Notes: generated by a model from the letters alone, not told the origin. DNA of 32,044 nt from Chara braunii (GCA_003427395.1 BFEA01000258.1:1313362-1345405); one strand, 5' to 3'; numbered from the stretch's first letter, positions 20,458 to 30,105 are shown. Translations and numbers: made by a program.

Positions 20458-21617
20458 TGTTATGACCTTGGTTGTTTCCCAGCGTTTTGCCAACTCTCAC
20501 ACATGGATTCTCCCATGCACGCCCATACACACACAGAAGAGAGGGGAGAGGAAGAGGAACATGCCATCACACAGACGAAATATGCGCAGCGGAAGACCTA
20601 TCCATGAAACATGATTATCACACTGACAGTGTGATTCTCCCTCACAGTCTTCTTACAACCAATCACAAAAGAACCACCAAGTAAATCACAGCTCGAGATA
20701 CAATGAACACCGAAACAACAAATTACGAAGTATCAGAGTCTCGTCACATCAATAATTGTCTCAGATCACTATGGCGCTGCTCAGAAGGAGCAACGCTTCC
20801 CTTCCCTTTACAGAGTCAGTCGCTTCTTCCCCAAAGCTTAAATACATTAATCGCCACTCAGATACTGCCCCGTGAGGACCTGCACCACCCAACAGATGAA
20901 GAAGAAGACAAGCGCCACAGTGTCTGATGAAGATGGAGCGTCATACGACCTCCCAGATGAAGATCAGCAGCTGCGTCACCCTTCCCGATGAAGAAGACGA
21001 TCTTTGAAAACAAGTGCCACAGCTATGGCTGCAGCCAACACTTCGAAGCTTCCCGCAGACCTCCTCCGGATAGCCCTGATCTCCTGACAACCCCAATGTG
21101 CTGCAAGATGATAGAGGAGCCCCAGCTATGGCGGCCTCTCCAAGGATCAGGCTATGATTGGCATCTCTCGCATGCTCCCACGCATAGCAGCAGTGAACAA
21201 TCGCTCGACAACAACCGCCCCAACGCGAAATGGTCCAACAGCCAAAAGCCCCTAACCGACACTCTCCACCTACAAATAGTCTAACCTAGATTCTACTCGG
21301 ACCGACCGATACTGTTTCAGGTTGGGCCTCTTCGGCCTCTCCCTACCCGGCTATAGGCTATAAGACCAGTCTATCAGTTCAGACCAGTGGGCCTGTCTGT
21401 CATCGTGGTAGCCCGGGTCTGCTATTCGCAGTTAGGGTCTATAGGAAATTCAAGTTAGTTTGGGCCTGAAAATTTCCCAAATTTACAGATATGTCCCTCA
21501 CGAATGTTCCATAGGCTGAACTCATGGTTAGTCCCTGACAGAAATAAAATTGCGAATCTATCCTACTACATTACAGCCTCAGTACGACTGGGCATCGACT
21601 GCAGAATCAGCAATTCA
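20458..21617 (-). repeat. 5' LTR of the chromovirus
   Basis: About 1160 bp, direct repeat of 13021-14177, ending TCATAACA immediately before the primer site. It would carry promoter and polyadenylation signals. No convincing TATA box was found inside it by eye. Confidence 0.93.
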
Positions 21618-21650
21618 TTTCGCGCGCGTGGGCGCGTGTGTGTGTGCGTG

Positions 21651-21688
<38 letters not shown>
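21618..21688. repeat. GC/GT microsatellite at the right edge of the chromovirus
   Basis: TTTCGCGCGCGTGGGCGCG, then (GTGC) units and finally pure (TG)n to 21688. It mirrors the GTGC repeat left of 13021. Confidence 0.95.
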
Positions 21689-21689
<1 letters not shown>

Positions 21690-22261
21690 TGTCTTCATCA
21701 TGATTTTTGTCAACATGCTCTTGTCCGTCATCTACAAGAGCTGTGCTAAATTCTGTCATTTCTAGGTTCAATTATCTCCCACTGGATCGCTAAGGATCTT
21801 ATGATGGCTGGCCCCTAGCCGGTATCGCCCACCTGCAGGTCGGAAGGAGCCCCGCATGTTCTCTCCTGAACACGGTTCTGACTGCTACGGGGTTCCCCGT
21901 ATGCCTACAATAAGGAGTAGGGGTAGGTGGTAGTGTGGGGTGAAATTGAGAGAAGAATATAGCTTAAAAAAAAAAGAAAAAAAAGAAAAAAGAAAAGAAC
22001 AGAGTCGTCTCAAGCTGATGTGAAGTCCCCCTTGCCTGGATTCTTCAGTCTGGAGGGTTCATACTACTTTATAAGTTTATAGTAAGGATACATGACCACA
22101 TACAAAGAACTCAGGCAAGTGGCACCTTGCCCCTGCTGTCAAAGACTTTCTTCAACTTCTGACAAGTACGTTCAGAAATCTTCAGACCGTGCAGTCGTGT
22201 CGAGATGTAGGCCGATCTTGTTTGTTCTGTCCTTTCTTTTTTTTTTGCCTTAACATTTTCA
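21689..22261. other. Non-coding stretch with a poly(A)-like run
   Basis: No gene recognised. A perfect hairpin GCTCTTGT-9 nt-ACAAGAGC lies at 21717-21741, and a 16-bp near-palindrome TACGGGG-TT-CCCCGTA at 21886-21901. An A-rich run with interspersed G (about 21966-22000) could be the tail of a plus-strand retroposon, but no flanking duplication was found. Confidence 0.4.
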
Positions 22262-22319
22262 AATGCCTCCCATTTCTGTGCCTCGAGATCTAGCCCGGAG
22301 CAAAGAAATGGGAAGCATT
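22262..22319. repeat. Imperfect 19-bp inverted repeat (hairpin)
   Basis: AATGCCTCCCATTTCTGTG (22262-22280) pairs with CAAAGAAATGGGAAGCATT (22301-22319) at 17 of 19 positions, with a 20-nt loop. Confidence 0.75.
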
Positions 22320-22798
22320 AAATAAAAAAGTAAGGCACAATAAAAGGAAAGAAAATTTAGAAAAAGACAAATGAGAGGGTGTACGAAGCGATCCTGATCG
22401 ACTCCGTGGAGCCCACTAGCATATTGAGATAAGGGCGGTCTTCGCAATTTGTAGGGGTCGTTTGTACTCTCTTGCCGGGTTCTAGAGGAGTCATCGCGGA
22501 TGGCCCTTCATTAAAATCAATTTTTTACAATGATGGGCATTACACAAGTGCTTCTGTTCCAGCATGGGAAGGAAGGTAGCCGTTGTTAATATTTCCATCA
22601 TCCATGTGATTGTGTTTATCAGGATTTTAACTCGTGATCTGTTCCGTAACCAGAGAAGAACAAAAAGTGGTAAATCCGCGTATCTTGATGCCGGGCCAAG
22701 GCCGTTTTGAAAACGACCCTGGGTTCAAACCACCTGCCCAGCTTTCTGCTGAAGACGAACACGTATCCTCTGTGTATGGGACTATCCTCTCTGTGTAA
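22320..22798. other. Non-coding stretch, nothing recognised
   Basis: No gene or element recognised. A small direct repeat of ATCCTCT(CT)GTGTAWGGG lies near 22763-22800. Confidence 0.4.
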
Positions 22799-22920
22799 GG
22801 GCCTCGCTGCACTACCCTACAAAAGTGCAAATGAGACTGAATCCACCTCTAGAACATGGAAAGATACGTTGCCATCCGTTTTGTCTTTTTGTGCATCTGG
22901 AGAGTAGTGCAGCGAGGCCC
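22799..22920. repeat. Perfect 17-bp inverted repeat with 88-bp spacer
   Basis: GGGCCTCGCTGCACTAC (22799-22815) is the exact reverse complement of GTAGTGCAGCGAGGCCC (22904-22920). A fold-back or small inverted-repeat element is possible. No target duplication is visible. Confidence 0.85.
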
Positions 22921-23362
22921 CGTGCCGGATGGTTTAAAGTGAGGGCCAACTTGGGAAAAGAAAAAAACCGACCAGCGGGAAGGGACGCAGGGAATTAAAT
23001 ATGCAGGGATTTAACTAGTGTCGACGCTGTACACCTGTACTGTCTGTCCATCTCTTTTTGAGACAATTCTGACTAAGAAATCACAGGTAATAGCTGAATG
23101 AACTTCAATGAAGTAAATGTAAAAAAAACAAAAAAAAAGCCAGCTTCTTGAGCAGCCAATCATTAATCGTATACCATCAGCAACACCGAGTCTCTTCTTC
23201 CGCATACGGATTTCTGCTCCGCTTCTCGGGTGGACAGTCAGGTGGATGTGGGAGTGTGCGTTCGCCCTCTATAAGTCCTGGAGCGCAGCCAGGCAAAACG
23301 TGTCGGGGAATGTGCGCGTTTTCGAGCTTGATATGTCTGTGTAGGTGCTGGACGATTTTCTG

Positions 23363-23363
<1 letters not shown>
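22921..23363. other. Non-coding stretch, nothing recognised
   Basis: No gene, RNA or transposon domain recognised. Confidence 0.4.
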
Positions 23364-23393
<30 letters not shown>

Positions 23394-23437
23394 CTTCTTC
23401 TTCTCCTCCACCTCTTTCTCCTTCTTCTTCTTCTCCT
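23364..23437. repeat. (TTC)n microsatellite, interrupted
   Basis: Pure TTC units to about 23403, then TTC/CTC mixture. On the minus strand it is a GAA run directly downstream of retroposon copy E. Confidence 0.95.
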
Positions 23438-23545
23438 ATTGGGGGTGACGTCAGCATTCCTCCAATAGAAGGCACCCCAATTGTCTATGGCTCCAATCTA
23501 TTGGTGGAGAGCTGCCCAGCGTCCCAATTACAAGAAAGGAGCAAA
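23438..23545 (-). mobile_element. Retroposon family R1, copy E (partial)
   Basis: Shares GCTCCAATCTATTGGTGGAG and CCAGCGTCCCA with copies B and C, plus an upstream GGGGGT..GAGCAT.CCT block with copy B. The central GGGAACCGGG part is deleted. The GAA-rich microsatellite occupies the tail position on the minus strand. No target-site duplication found. Confidence 0.5.
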
Positions 23546-24046
23546 GTATAAAATGGAGAACAGCATTGATACTATTTTGATAGCCCTCTTATGAGGCCAT
23601 TAACTGCCTTTTAGGAACCCGGTTACCAGCCGTTGCGTGGTTTCTTTAGGTCTTCTTTGCCTACTATAGCAAAGACCTTGCAAAAAAAAGCAGCACAGGG
23701 ACCACCACCAATCATATTGTCTCAACCCTGCCACATGATTACCCCCCTGCCTTGCCTCGTAGCGAAACCCTCCACTGAACTACCCAACCTCCCATCAATT
23801 CATCGAGCCTACCTTCGCAGTTGTTCTGCCCCATATCTCGATTCAAAGAGCAATCCGTATCCCCCCTCCAACCCCCCAATGATGGCTTTTTTTCCCCCTT
23901 CTTTTTTGCTGCATAGTTCGTCTTCTGGTGATGGTGATTTTGATGTGATTTTTATTTTTTATTATTTTTTGCCAACCAGTTTGTTTTGTTACACAAGCAG
24001 CTGCTGGGAGTTTTTTTGATTTCTTCAGCAAAATTCTTACTTCAGT

Positions 24047-24047
<1 letters not shown>
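23546..24047. other. Non-coding stretch, nothing recognised
   Basis: No gene recognised. A plus-strand frame at 23633-24019 is open for 128 codons, but it has no domain, and its end is T-rich low-complexity sequence. Confidence 0.4.
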
Positions 24048-24084
<37 letters not shown>

Positions 24085-24098
24085 NTTTTTTTTTTTTT
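24048..24098. repeat. Poly(T), 51 positions with one N
   Basis: A T homopolymer with N at 24085. It may be the tail of a minus-strand retroposon whose body would end before about 24170: TTCTTACTTCAG before and TTCCCACTTCAG after are a weak candidate duplication. Confidence 0.9.
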
Positions 24099-24843
24099 AA
24101 TTCCTCCTGCCTCCCGAGTGATATGTGTAGCCATGGAAATCCAAGGTGAACTCGATGTTCCGCGACATTTCCCACTTCAGCATTTCACTTTTTTCTTTTT
24201 CTCGTTTATATCATATGAACCCCAGGTTCCCAGCAGGATTTGTTATTTAAACTTTTTTTTTTTCTTTTTTTTTTCCCTTCACTGAAAACTGCGGGCTGAA
24301 GTTTCCTTGCCTTTGATGCTCGCCTTGCCAGAATTTGTTTTTTTGAAAAAATAAACAAGCAAGAGCGAAACCAAAGAAACCACCGGGAAAAAGAAAAAAA
24401 GAACAAAGTTCAACGAACTTCAACAAAGAAAGAAAAAAAGAAAAAAAGCGTTCGAACAGAGAGTTTGCAAGTTTTTTTAGCTGGAAAGACGACAGACAGT
24501 ACAACATAGAGCATTTAATACCCTTTATGATCACGCAAGGCGACAGAGACAATTATGTTGCCTTGATTCTGTAGAATCTGTTCCTTTTCTTGACCAGATA
24601 CAATGCCACCACCTCTGAAAATTTGGAGCCCCATGAACTACTTCTCTGTTGTGTAAGTGATAACAATAGTTGGCACATAATTTTCTCAATAATGGCAAAG
24701 ATGATTGAATAATTGAATAACAATTGAATAATTGAATAATTGAATAATTGAAGGAAAATTGAATGAGTGACTGATTAGTAATTAGTAATTACCATTTCAA
24801 TTTTCGACCTGTGAGCAAAGCGAGTTTCTCAACCTTTCTTCTG
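24099..24843. other. Low-complexity stretch
   Basis: T-rich and A-rich runs (24254-24285, 24385-24450). An 8-bp ATTGAATA tandem repeat lies at 24704-24754 and a small TAATTAG repeat near 24775-24791. No gene recognised. Confidence 0.6.
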
Positions 24844-25046
24844 TTTTTTTTTTTTTGGGAAAAGCACCACGTGGTTCTACTACGGGGGTTGGTATGAGCA
24901 TCCCTACGTAGCTAGCATCGGCCTCCCCACAACTCTTATCCATTGGTGGGGAACAGCACCTGCTGGAAACCAGGTCCAAAAAACGTCCCAGATTTACAAG
25001 TCAGAAAGATTCCCGGGGCCATTACCGGGCTTTGGCTCAAAATGAA
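24844..25046 (-). mobile_element. Retroposon family R1, copy B
   Basis: Minus strand, about 200 bp, with the tail as T13 at 24844-24856. It contains ATTGGTGGGGAACAGCACCTGC, then CTGGAAACCAGGTCC, CGTCCCA and the hairpin CCCGG..CCGGG around GGCCATTA (25012-25029), ending near GAAC. The hairpin stem differs from copies C and D but still pairs. I found no convincing target-site duplication. Confidence 0.65.
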
Positions 25047-25251
25047 CACTATTTCAAAGTCGAGACAAGCTTAGTCAATCCCCTTTTTCGTGCTAGCCGC
25101 AACTGCCTCCTCTTCAGCTCCCCAGGAGCCGCCAGGTTGGAAGTGTACCCTCAAACAGTCACAGTCCCAACTCTATCCCCCAAACCACGGAAGGAGAGGG
25201 GGTGCAGGGGAAAGGGGTCGTCGAAATCGGATGGAGGTCTCGTCTGCTGCC
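25047..25251. other. Junction between retroposon copy B and the LINE
   Basis: A plus-strand frame from about 25090 is continuous with the LINE frame. It carries no recognisable endonuclease motif, so it may be LINE linker sequence or unrelated. Confidence 0.4.
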
Positions 25252-26395
25252 CCACTGCGTGCCACCCTCACTGACCAGCAGCAACTAACTGCCTTTAGAA
25301 TACCCCCCTAAAAAGAGGAAATCTGGACAGCCTTGATGCTGGTGGAGGAAGAAGTGACTCCTGGGATCAACAGACTCCCGAACGAGAGAGTTCTGGGAAG
25401 TATCTGGTCGGATATCTTGAACGATCTCATGGCGTACTATTGGGCGGTTTGGGAGACGGCGCAAACGGGAGAGTTCATGGGTCACGGGGTGCTGACGCTA
25501 CTTTACAAGAAGGGGGAGAAATAGAACATCCAGAATCACCGTCCAATTGCCCTCCTTACGGTGGTCTACAAAATGTTAGCGAAGCCCTAGCAGATAGACG
25601 GAACGATGTCATGGCGGACATCGTCCACCCCACCATACAAACCAGTTTTATTTGGGGTAGAAGACTCCAAGATAACATCCTCGGATCCTCCAAGAGCCAA
25701 GCCAGTTAACGAAATGCTGAAACTTACCAGACAGTCGCACAACAACGCGGCCTTCATCTATATCGATTTTGAGAACACCTTATGGCCATGTGGACTGGCT
25801 TGGCTCTTCTTAGACAAAAGTGTCGGCATTGGGTCACACCCTTCTTCACCAGCCTGCCACCACAAGGGTCCAGGTGAACCGCTGCAGGGGGCCCACCATA
25901 CAACTTCCAAGGGTCTCTCTGCCAGCCTATGCCAGGGCAATCCAAAAATTGCCCCCTTTCCTTTCGGCATAATTATCATGGAAGCCCTGACGACTAACCT
26001 CCGGACAAATCAACACATACAGAAAATAAAAGTCGCGGCAATCCCACAGGAGATGCTCCATGTTTGCAGACCACTTGACCTTGATGGCGGACCCCTGCCT
26101 GGAGAATATGCTAGAAATAAAGACGTTGGTGGACCTATTTCGTAGGCTGTCTGACATGACGTTGATGGACCAATTTTGTAGGGGAAACAAAACTCTGGGG
26201 TGGTGGATCCACTATTGAGGGGGAAGTCCCTCGGAGGGGAGACTCCTCAGATACGGTGGCTACCGACCCATGCACCTATTTGGGTTCTGGGGGTCATGCT
26301 GACAGCGGAGGGTAAGCCCTCTTCGAACAAAGACTGGATAACTAAACCATTACTTGGAAAATTGTCACTATGGAAAGATAAACACACCTCCCTCT
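25252..26395 (+). pseudogene. LINE ORF2, piece 1: reverse transcriptase, inactivated
   Basis: Plus strand. The pre-RT segment (ATLTDQQQL, then KEEIWTAL) leads into RT with LLYKKGEK, then NIQNHRPIALLTVVYKMLAK, HPTIQTSFIWGRRLQDNIL, motif A FIYIDFE, motif B QGNPKIAPFPF and motif C at 26063-26074. Motif C reads FADH, so the second catalytic Asp of FADD is now His. The thumb follows (RWLPTHAPIWVLGVML, WITKPLLGKLSLWKDK). Stops at 25309 and 25522 and several frame changes are present. No endonuclease domain lies upstream, so the copy is 5'-truncated or interrupted by retroposon copy B. The frame is cut at 26395 by a poly(A)-tailed insertion. Confidence 0.9.
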
Positions 26396-26396
26396 T

Positions 26397-26427
<31 letters not shown>

Positions 26428-26576
26428 TTGGGGGGGGGGAAGACAAAAAAGCTCCAATCTATTTGTGGGGAGCAACACGTGCTGGGAACCGGGCCCAGCG
26501 TCCCATATAGAATTATACAAATGATTTGAGAAATGATTTGAGATACCAGGGCCATTACCTGGCTTCGGCTAAGAAC
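26396..26576 (-). mobile_element. Retroposon family R1, copy C
   Basis: The best-preserved copy. After the tail come GCTCCAATCTATTTGTGGGG, AGCAACACGTGCTGGGAACC, GGGCCCAGCGTCCCA, a twice-written ATGATTTGAGA, then the hairpin CCAGGGCCATTACCTGG (26546-26562) and CTTCGGCTAAGAAC. On the minus strand the head reads GTTCTTAGCCGAAGCCAGG and resembles a tRNA A-box region only loosely. It forms the 3' end of the 2.3-kb insertion. Confidence 0.7.
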
Positions 26577-27176
26577 ATTCTGAGAACTATGAAAAGGGTT
26601 CTAAAAAAATTAGGAAAACATGGAAAACATGGATATCTTGCTAACCTATTGCTAGGCTACTTAAACAGTACTCACTAAGTCAAAACAGAGAACCGCTTGA
26701 AAAATATGAGAGCGGGGGGTCAAAACTGAAACTGCCTACTATCCAAATCTCCCCCCCTCAACAGACGGAACGTCGGTCCAGGCTTTCAGTCCTCGTACCA
26801 GAAGTCACTTGATCTCATACCCCTTTCTGCTAGGGTAACAGGGCCCCCAGTACTGACCAAACTAGTTCTGACGGACAGGAAGTGCCTTTCTCCCTCAACA
26901 TTTCCCACAGCGGCAAGCCCCTGACACAGGTTACAGGGTTAATACCCGGCGCCAACAACGTCGAACGGTCTGGTTATGCCTTCCACCCTCGGCATAACTC
27001 CACAGGCCTCGAGCTCCCCTGTCTAGGTCACAGAGCAAAAGCTCCAGCACCGGCCTGTGTCGTCCCAGCATCGTCCTTCTAACCTACTTACCTTAGCAAA
27101 CAACCTTCCTCTGTTGAGAGCCTTCCTCTCTACCTACCATCCTCCAGTTCTAACACCCCCCCCCTTCCCTCTTTTC

Positions 27177-27216
27177 TTTGAGATACCAGAGCCATTACCT
27201 GGCTTCGGTTAAGAAC
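27177..27216 (-). repeat. Retroposon family R1, copy D (head only)
   Basis: About 40 bp matching the head of copy C (TTTGAGATACCAGAGCCATT, then ACCTGGCTTCGGTTAAGAAC). The hairpin at 27186-27202 is kept, with one pair now G-T. It lies inside the 2.3-kb insertion. Confidence 0.6.
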
Positions 27217-28748
27217 AAAAACAACTCAGAACCCCCCAACAATCCTCTTTGCCTCACTCCGGCAAGACTTACTGCAGCGGAGCCACCATCTCTGCTGCTG
27301 CTGTACTCTAATTCCGTCCTATGAGTTAGCCCCCTCACTCGTAGGACGCCTGTTAACCCACCATCTACTTCTCCCACTCGCCTCTGTTTTTTTGGGAGAC
27401 GTTCAATTAAGAACATATTGAAGAATCAGAAAACCAGAAGATTGAGAAAACCATATACACATTTCAGCGCCTATTGTTTCCACAAGAAGAGGGGAAGGGA
27501 GGGAAAAAACCATCCTCTCTCCCCATGGAAACTCCAGCACCTATTCTAATCTCTATTGTATATACAAGGCTCGCAAGAACCAAAACGGATTCCTCCTCTC
27601 CCTCGAAAAACGACCCCCTGTCTGATACTGCCTCCGCGGGAAAGCGCCCTCTCACCTCCCAGCCCCAGTACAGAACAGCCCCCTAAATACCACTCCTGCT
27701 CCCTCAGCTGCATACAGTACCTCCTAAAGTATGCCCCGCAGAGCTGAAGATCCCCCTTCCCACCTGCCCCACCCCCTCCAAGTGAAACAGCCTTTCAACG
27801 TCTCATCATGCTGACAACAGCACCCCTTGTCCTCTCTCCCCAACCGCCGTAGCTGATCTGACCCAAAATCAGCGTGGCCCAGAGAAGGACAAACCCTCAA
27901 CACCGCCCCTCCCTCTCAAAGATCAGACCACCCACCCTGTGTAACCCTCGCAGGGAGGGGCTCCAACCCTAAAGGAAATGCTACCATTCAGATTCAATAG
28001 CCAACAACTTCGTCCATTCAAAGCCCTGCTTAGGAATCATTGAGAACTCAGAACTAAGTCCCATTTTCGAGAAATTGCAAATCAAAGACAGACGGTCAGA
28101 AATTGAATCAAAACACTCAGTGACTAGAATTCAAAATCAAGATTACGTACTCATGCATTTAATCATTAAAAAATACAGTGACAAGTGACATCAAACAAAA
28201 ACAAGTGACATCAAATATCGAATTCGATTTTTACACGTGAAGAGTTGCATCGGAAGCATACTTTTTAGAAATTGAAATTTAAAACAAAAATAGGGAATCA
28301 TTTCTGATGTCCGAAAGGACTTTCGACTCTGATTTCCAGAACCCCAAGGTTCAAGGAATCGTTCAGACAGTAATTCAGAAAATGCCAAGTAGAAGAAACA
28401 AATCGACGATTAAACCAAACGCAAACAAAATTACGAGCTACCGATCAAGATCAACTACGAAGTCCGACATACCATCCAATAATTTTTATCAGAAATACCC
28501 ATATCAAGAAAAGGAAATAAGAATTAATCAATTTAATCTCGATTTAATCTTGATTTTCAGACCTCGGAATCAGGATTATTAGTTATATGTTCATAACATA
28601 TCAAGACCTAATAGGTATCGAAACAGGCAAAACTATCGAAGAATCTCATCGTTAAGAATCTCATCAAGGTCATCACGAAATCACGACTTCGAAACTTGAA
28701 GAAGAAAACACAACTTACCCTTGACATCCCTAAACGCACCCCCCCTCT

Positions 28749-29544
28749 CTCCAAACCTTACCTCATCGGCCGATCCTTGGTAATGAATAATGTAGTTCTT
28801 GCATCTCTCTGGTACAGATGGGTCATATGGGTGGTGAGCAAGCAAACCCTTCGCTCGCTCCATCGCCCAAGTAGCAGCGTTCCTGTGGAGGGGCAATTAC
28901 GAGCAGCAACATGCGGTCATAGTCGGTAATCCATCTATTCCCGATTAGGGTGGCCTGGGCGTCCGTGATCAAACCGAAGTCAAGGGGTGGACTGGGGATC
29001 ATAGACTCTTCCTCCCAGCTGCTGGCGCTATCCATGTAATGGATCAAGAGCCTGCTCTTCACAACGCATCTACCTTGGAGAGCACTGGCGCTGGAGCCAA
29101 CCACCCCGGGTCCCCCAGGCTTCGACCTGTGTCTATGGCTCGAGGACGGGTATCGGCCGATCCCTCGCAGGGCCACCAAGTTTAACAATAAGAACAGACC
29201 GAAGTTGAGGGGTGGACTGGGAATCATAGATTCTTCCTCCCAGCTGCTGACGCTATCCATGTAATGGATCAAGAGCCTGCTCTTCACAACGCATCTACCT
29301 TGGAGAGCACTGGCGCTGGAGCCAACCACCCCGGGTCCCCCAGGCATCGACCTGTGTCTATGGCTCGAGGACGGGTATCGGCCGATCCCTCGCAGGGCCA
29401 CAAAGTTTAACAATAAGAACAGACAGGCCGCCTGGAGTGACATTCCAAAGGACCCGTTTTGGCTCACCCTGTTGAGAACCTAGCGAAAACTCCCCCTCCC
29501 ACGTAGGGTCCCTCCCTCAAGGGCGCAAGTGGTCTTCAGACAGC
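28749..29544 (+). pseudogene. LINE ORF2, piece 2: connector region with internal duplication
   Basis: Plus strand, after the 2.3-kb insertion. Readable LINE motifs are GRSLVMNNVVLASLWY, then AAFLWRGNYEQQ (the FLW-G motif) and VAWASVIKPKSRGGLGIID (the W-PK-GGLG motif), then WIKSLLF and AAWSDIPKDPFWLTLL. A stop within SIPD and a frame change precede VAWAS, and each duplicated unit has a TAA where a Lys codon is expected before WIKSLL. The 214-codon open frame on the opposite strand over this segment is a shadow. The piece ends at QVVFRQ, where a solo LTR is inserted. Confidence 0.85.
28973..29422. repeat. 225-bp tandem duplication within the LINE
   Basis: Units 28973-29197 and 29198-29422, both beginning ACCGAAGT. 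They differ at only a handful of positions. 225 bp is 75 codons, so the frame is kept and GGLGIIDSSSQLL appears twice. Confidence 0.95.
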
Positions 29545-30105
29545 TGTTATGACCCGGACCAATTGCGAAGTACAAATTCACCAATAAAGCACAATGCTGC
29601 CCAATTGCAAAAGAAATGAATGAACTTGAGAGGATTGAGAGGATAAGAAGAAGAAGAAGTAGTAGTAAGAAGGAAGAAGATGAAGTACACCAGCAAAGAA
29701 CCAATGTCAAAGCACTTCTCCTTCGCTCAACTTCTCAACTCCATATGTCCCCCTCTCTTATATTCAAACAAGAATTATTGCAACAATGCTGACCAGCTGA
29801 TCCAGAATCAAAGTCCAAGGTCCTCTTCTACAGCTGACTACTATTGAGGTCCTCCATAGCCATGGCCGCCTCTCCCTTCTTCTTCCTTGGAGGCCGAGGC
29901 TATGGCGGACTACTGCAGGCCACCGTGATGTCCAGAGGACAACACAGAACAGCTATGGCTGTCCCGCACACACCACCATGCTCCGAACCACCTTGAAGTT
30001 ACTCGGTATGGCTCCCCTCCCTCGGAGGGGTCTTCTTGCTGCTGCGCTTGACCAAGATGAAGATGGCTGCCACCATAGCCAGGTAGGTACCCCGGCTCCT
30101 TCTCC

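Larger units (their letters stand above)
13021..21617 (-). mobile_element. Ty3/gypsy chromovirus, full-length but defective
   Basis: An LTR retrotransposon of about 8.6 kb on the minus strand. Order in its own direction: 5' LTR (20458-21617), initiator-Met primer site (20439-20455), leader, gag, protease, reverse transcriptase, RNase H remnant, integrase, chromodomain, 3' LTR (13021-14177). RT before integrase places it in Ty3/gypsy, and the C-terminal chromodomain places it among chromoviruses. Stops, frameshifts and missing catalytic residues in every module make it non-autonomous. I could not identify a clean target-site duplication: the flanks are microsatellite on both sides and the left one abuts a gap. 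Confidence 0.93.
26379..28748 (-). mobile_element. 2.3-kb poly(A)-tailed insertion in the LINE
   Basis: Separates LINE pieces 1 and 2. Flanks are TAAACACACCTCCCTCT (26379-26395) and a match at 28731-28748 with two substitutions and one extra C, read as a target-site duplication. A T-run (to 26429) then G10 (26430-26439) follow the left flank, so the element lies on the minus strand with its poly(A) tail at the left. Its last 180 bp (26396-26576) match retroposon family R1. The rest has no frame with recognisable domains: 26700-27960 is C-rich on the plus strand, 28030-28700 is AT-rich. It could be a longer R1 relative or several nested insertions. Confidence 0.55.

Noticed and set aside
20395-21284. 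Open frames in the LTR regions (13035-13247, 20472-20684 and similar)
   Set aside because: They fall in both LTRs and shift between copies through indels; nothing protein-like is conserved.
22700-22740. CTGGGTTCAAACCACC resembling a tRNA B box on the plus strand
   Set aside because: No A box at the expected distance and no acceptor or anticodon stems.
23633-24019. 128-codon plus-strand frame
   Set aside because: No domain, T-rich low-complexity end, no start context or splice support.
24048-24170. Resemblance of poly(T) followed by TCCTCCTGCCTCCCGAGTG to a primate Alu end
   Set aside because: Only about 20 bp are similar and the sequence then diverges completely, so contamination or Alu identity is not supported.
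28823-29467. 214-codon open frame on the minus strand, the longest in the window
   Set aside because: It is the antisense of the LINE connector. The plus strand carries the LINE motifs FLW-G and W-PK-GGLG, and the frame's length comes from the in-frame 225-bp duplication.
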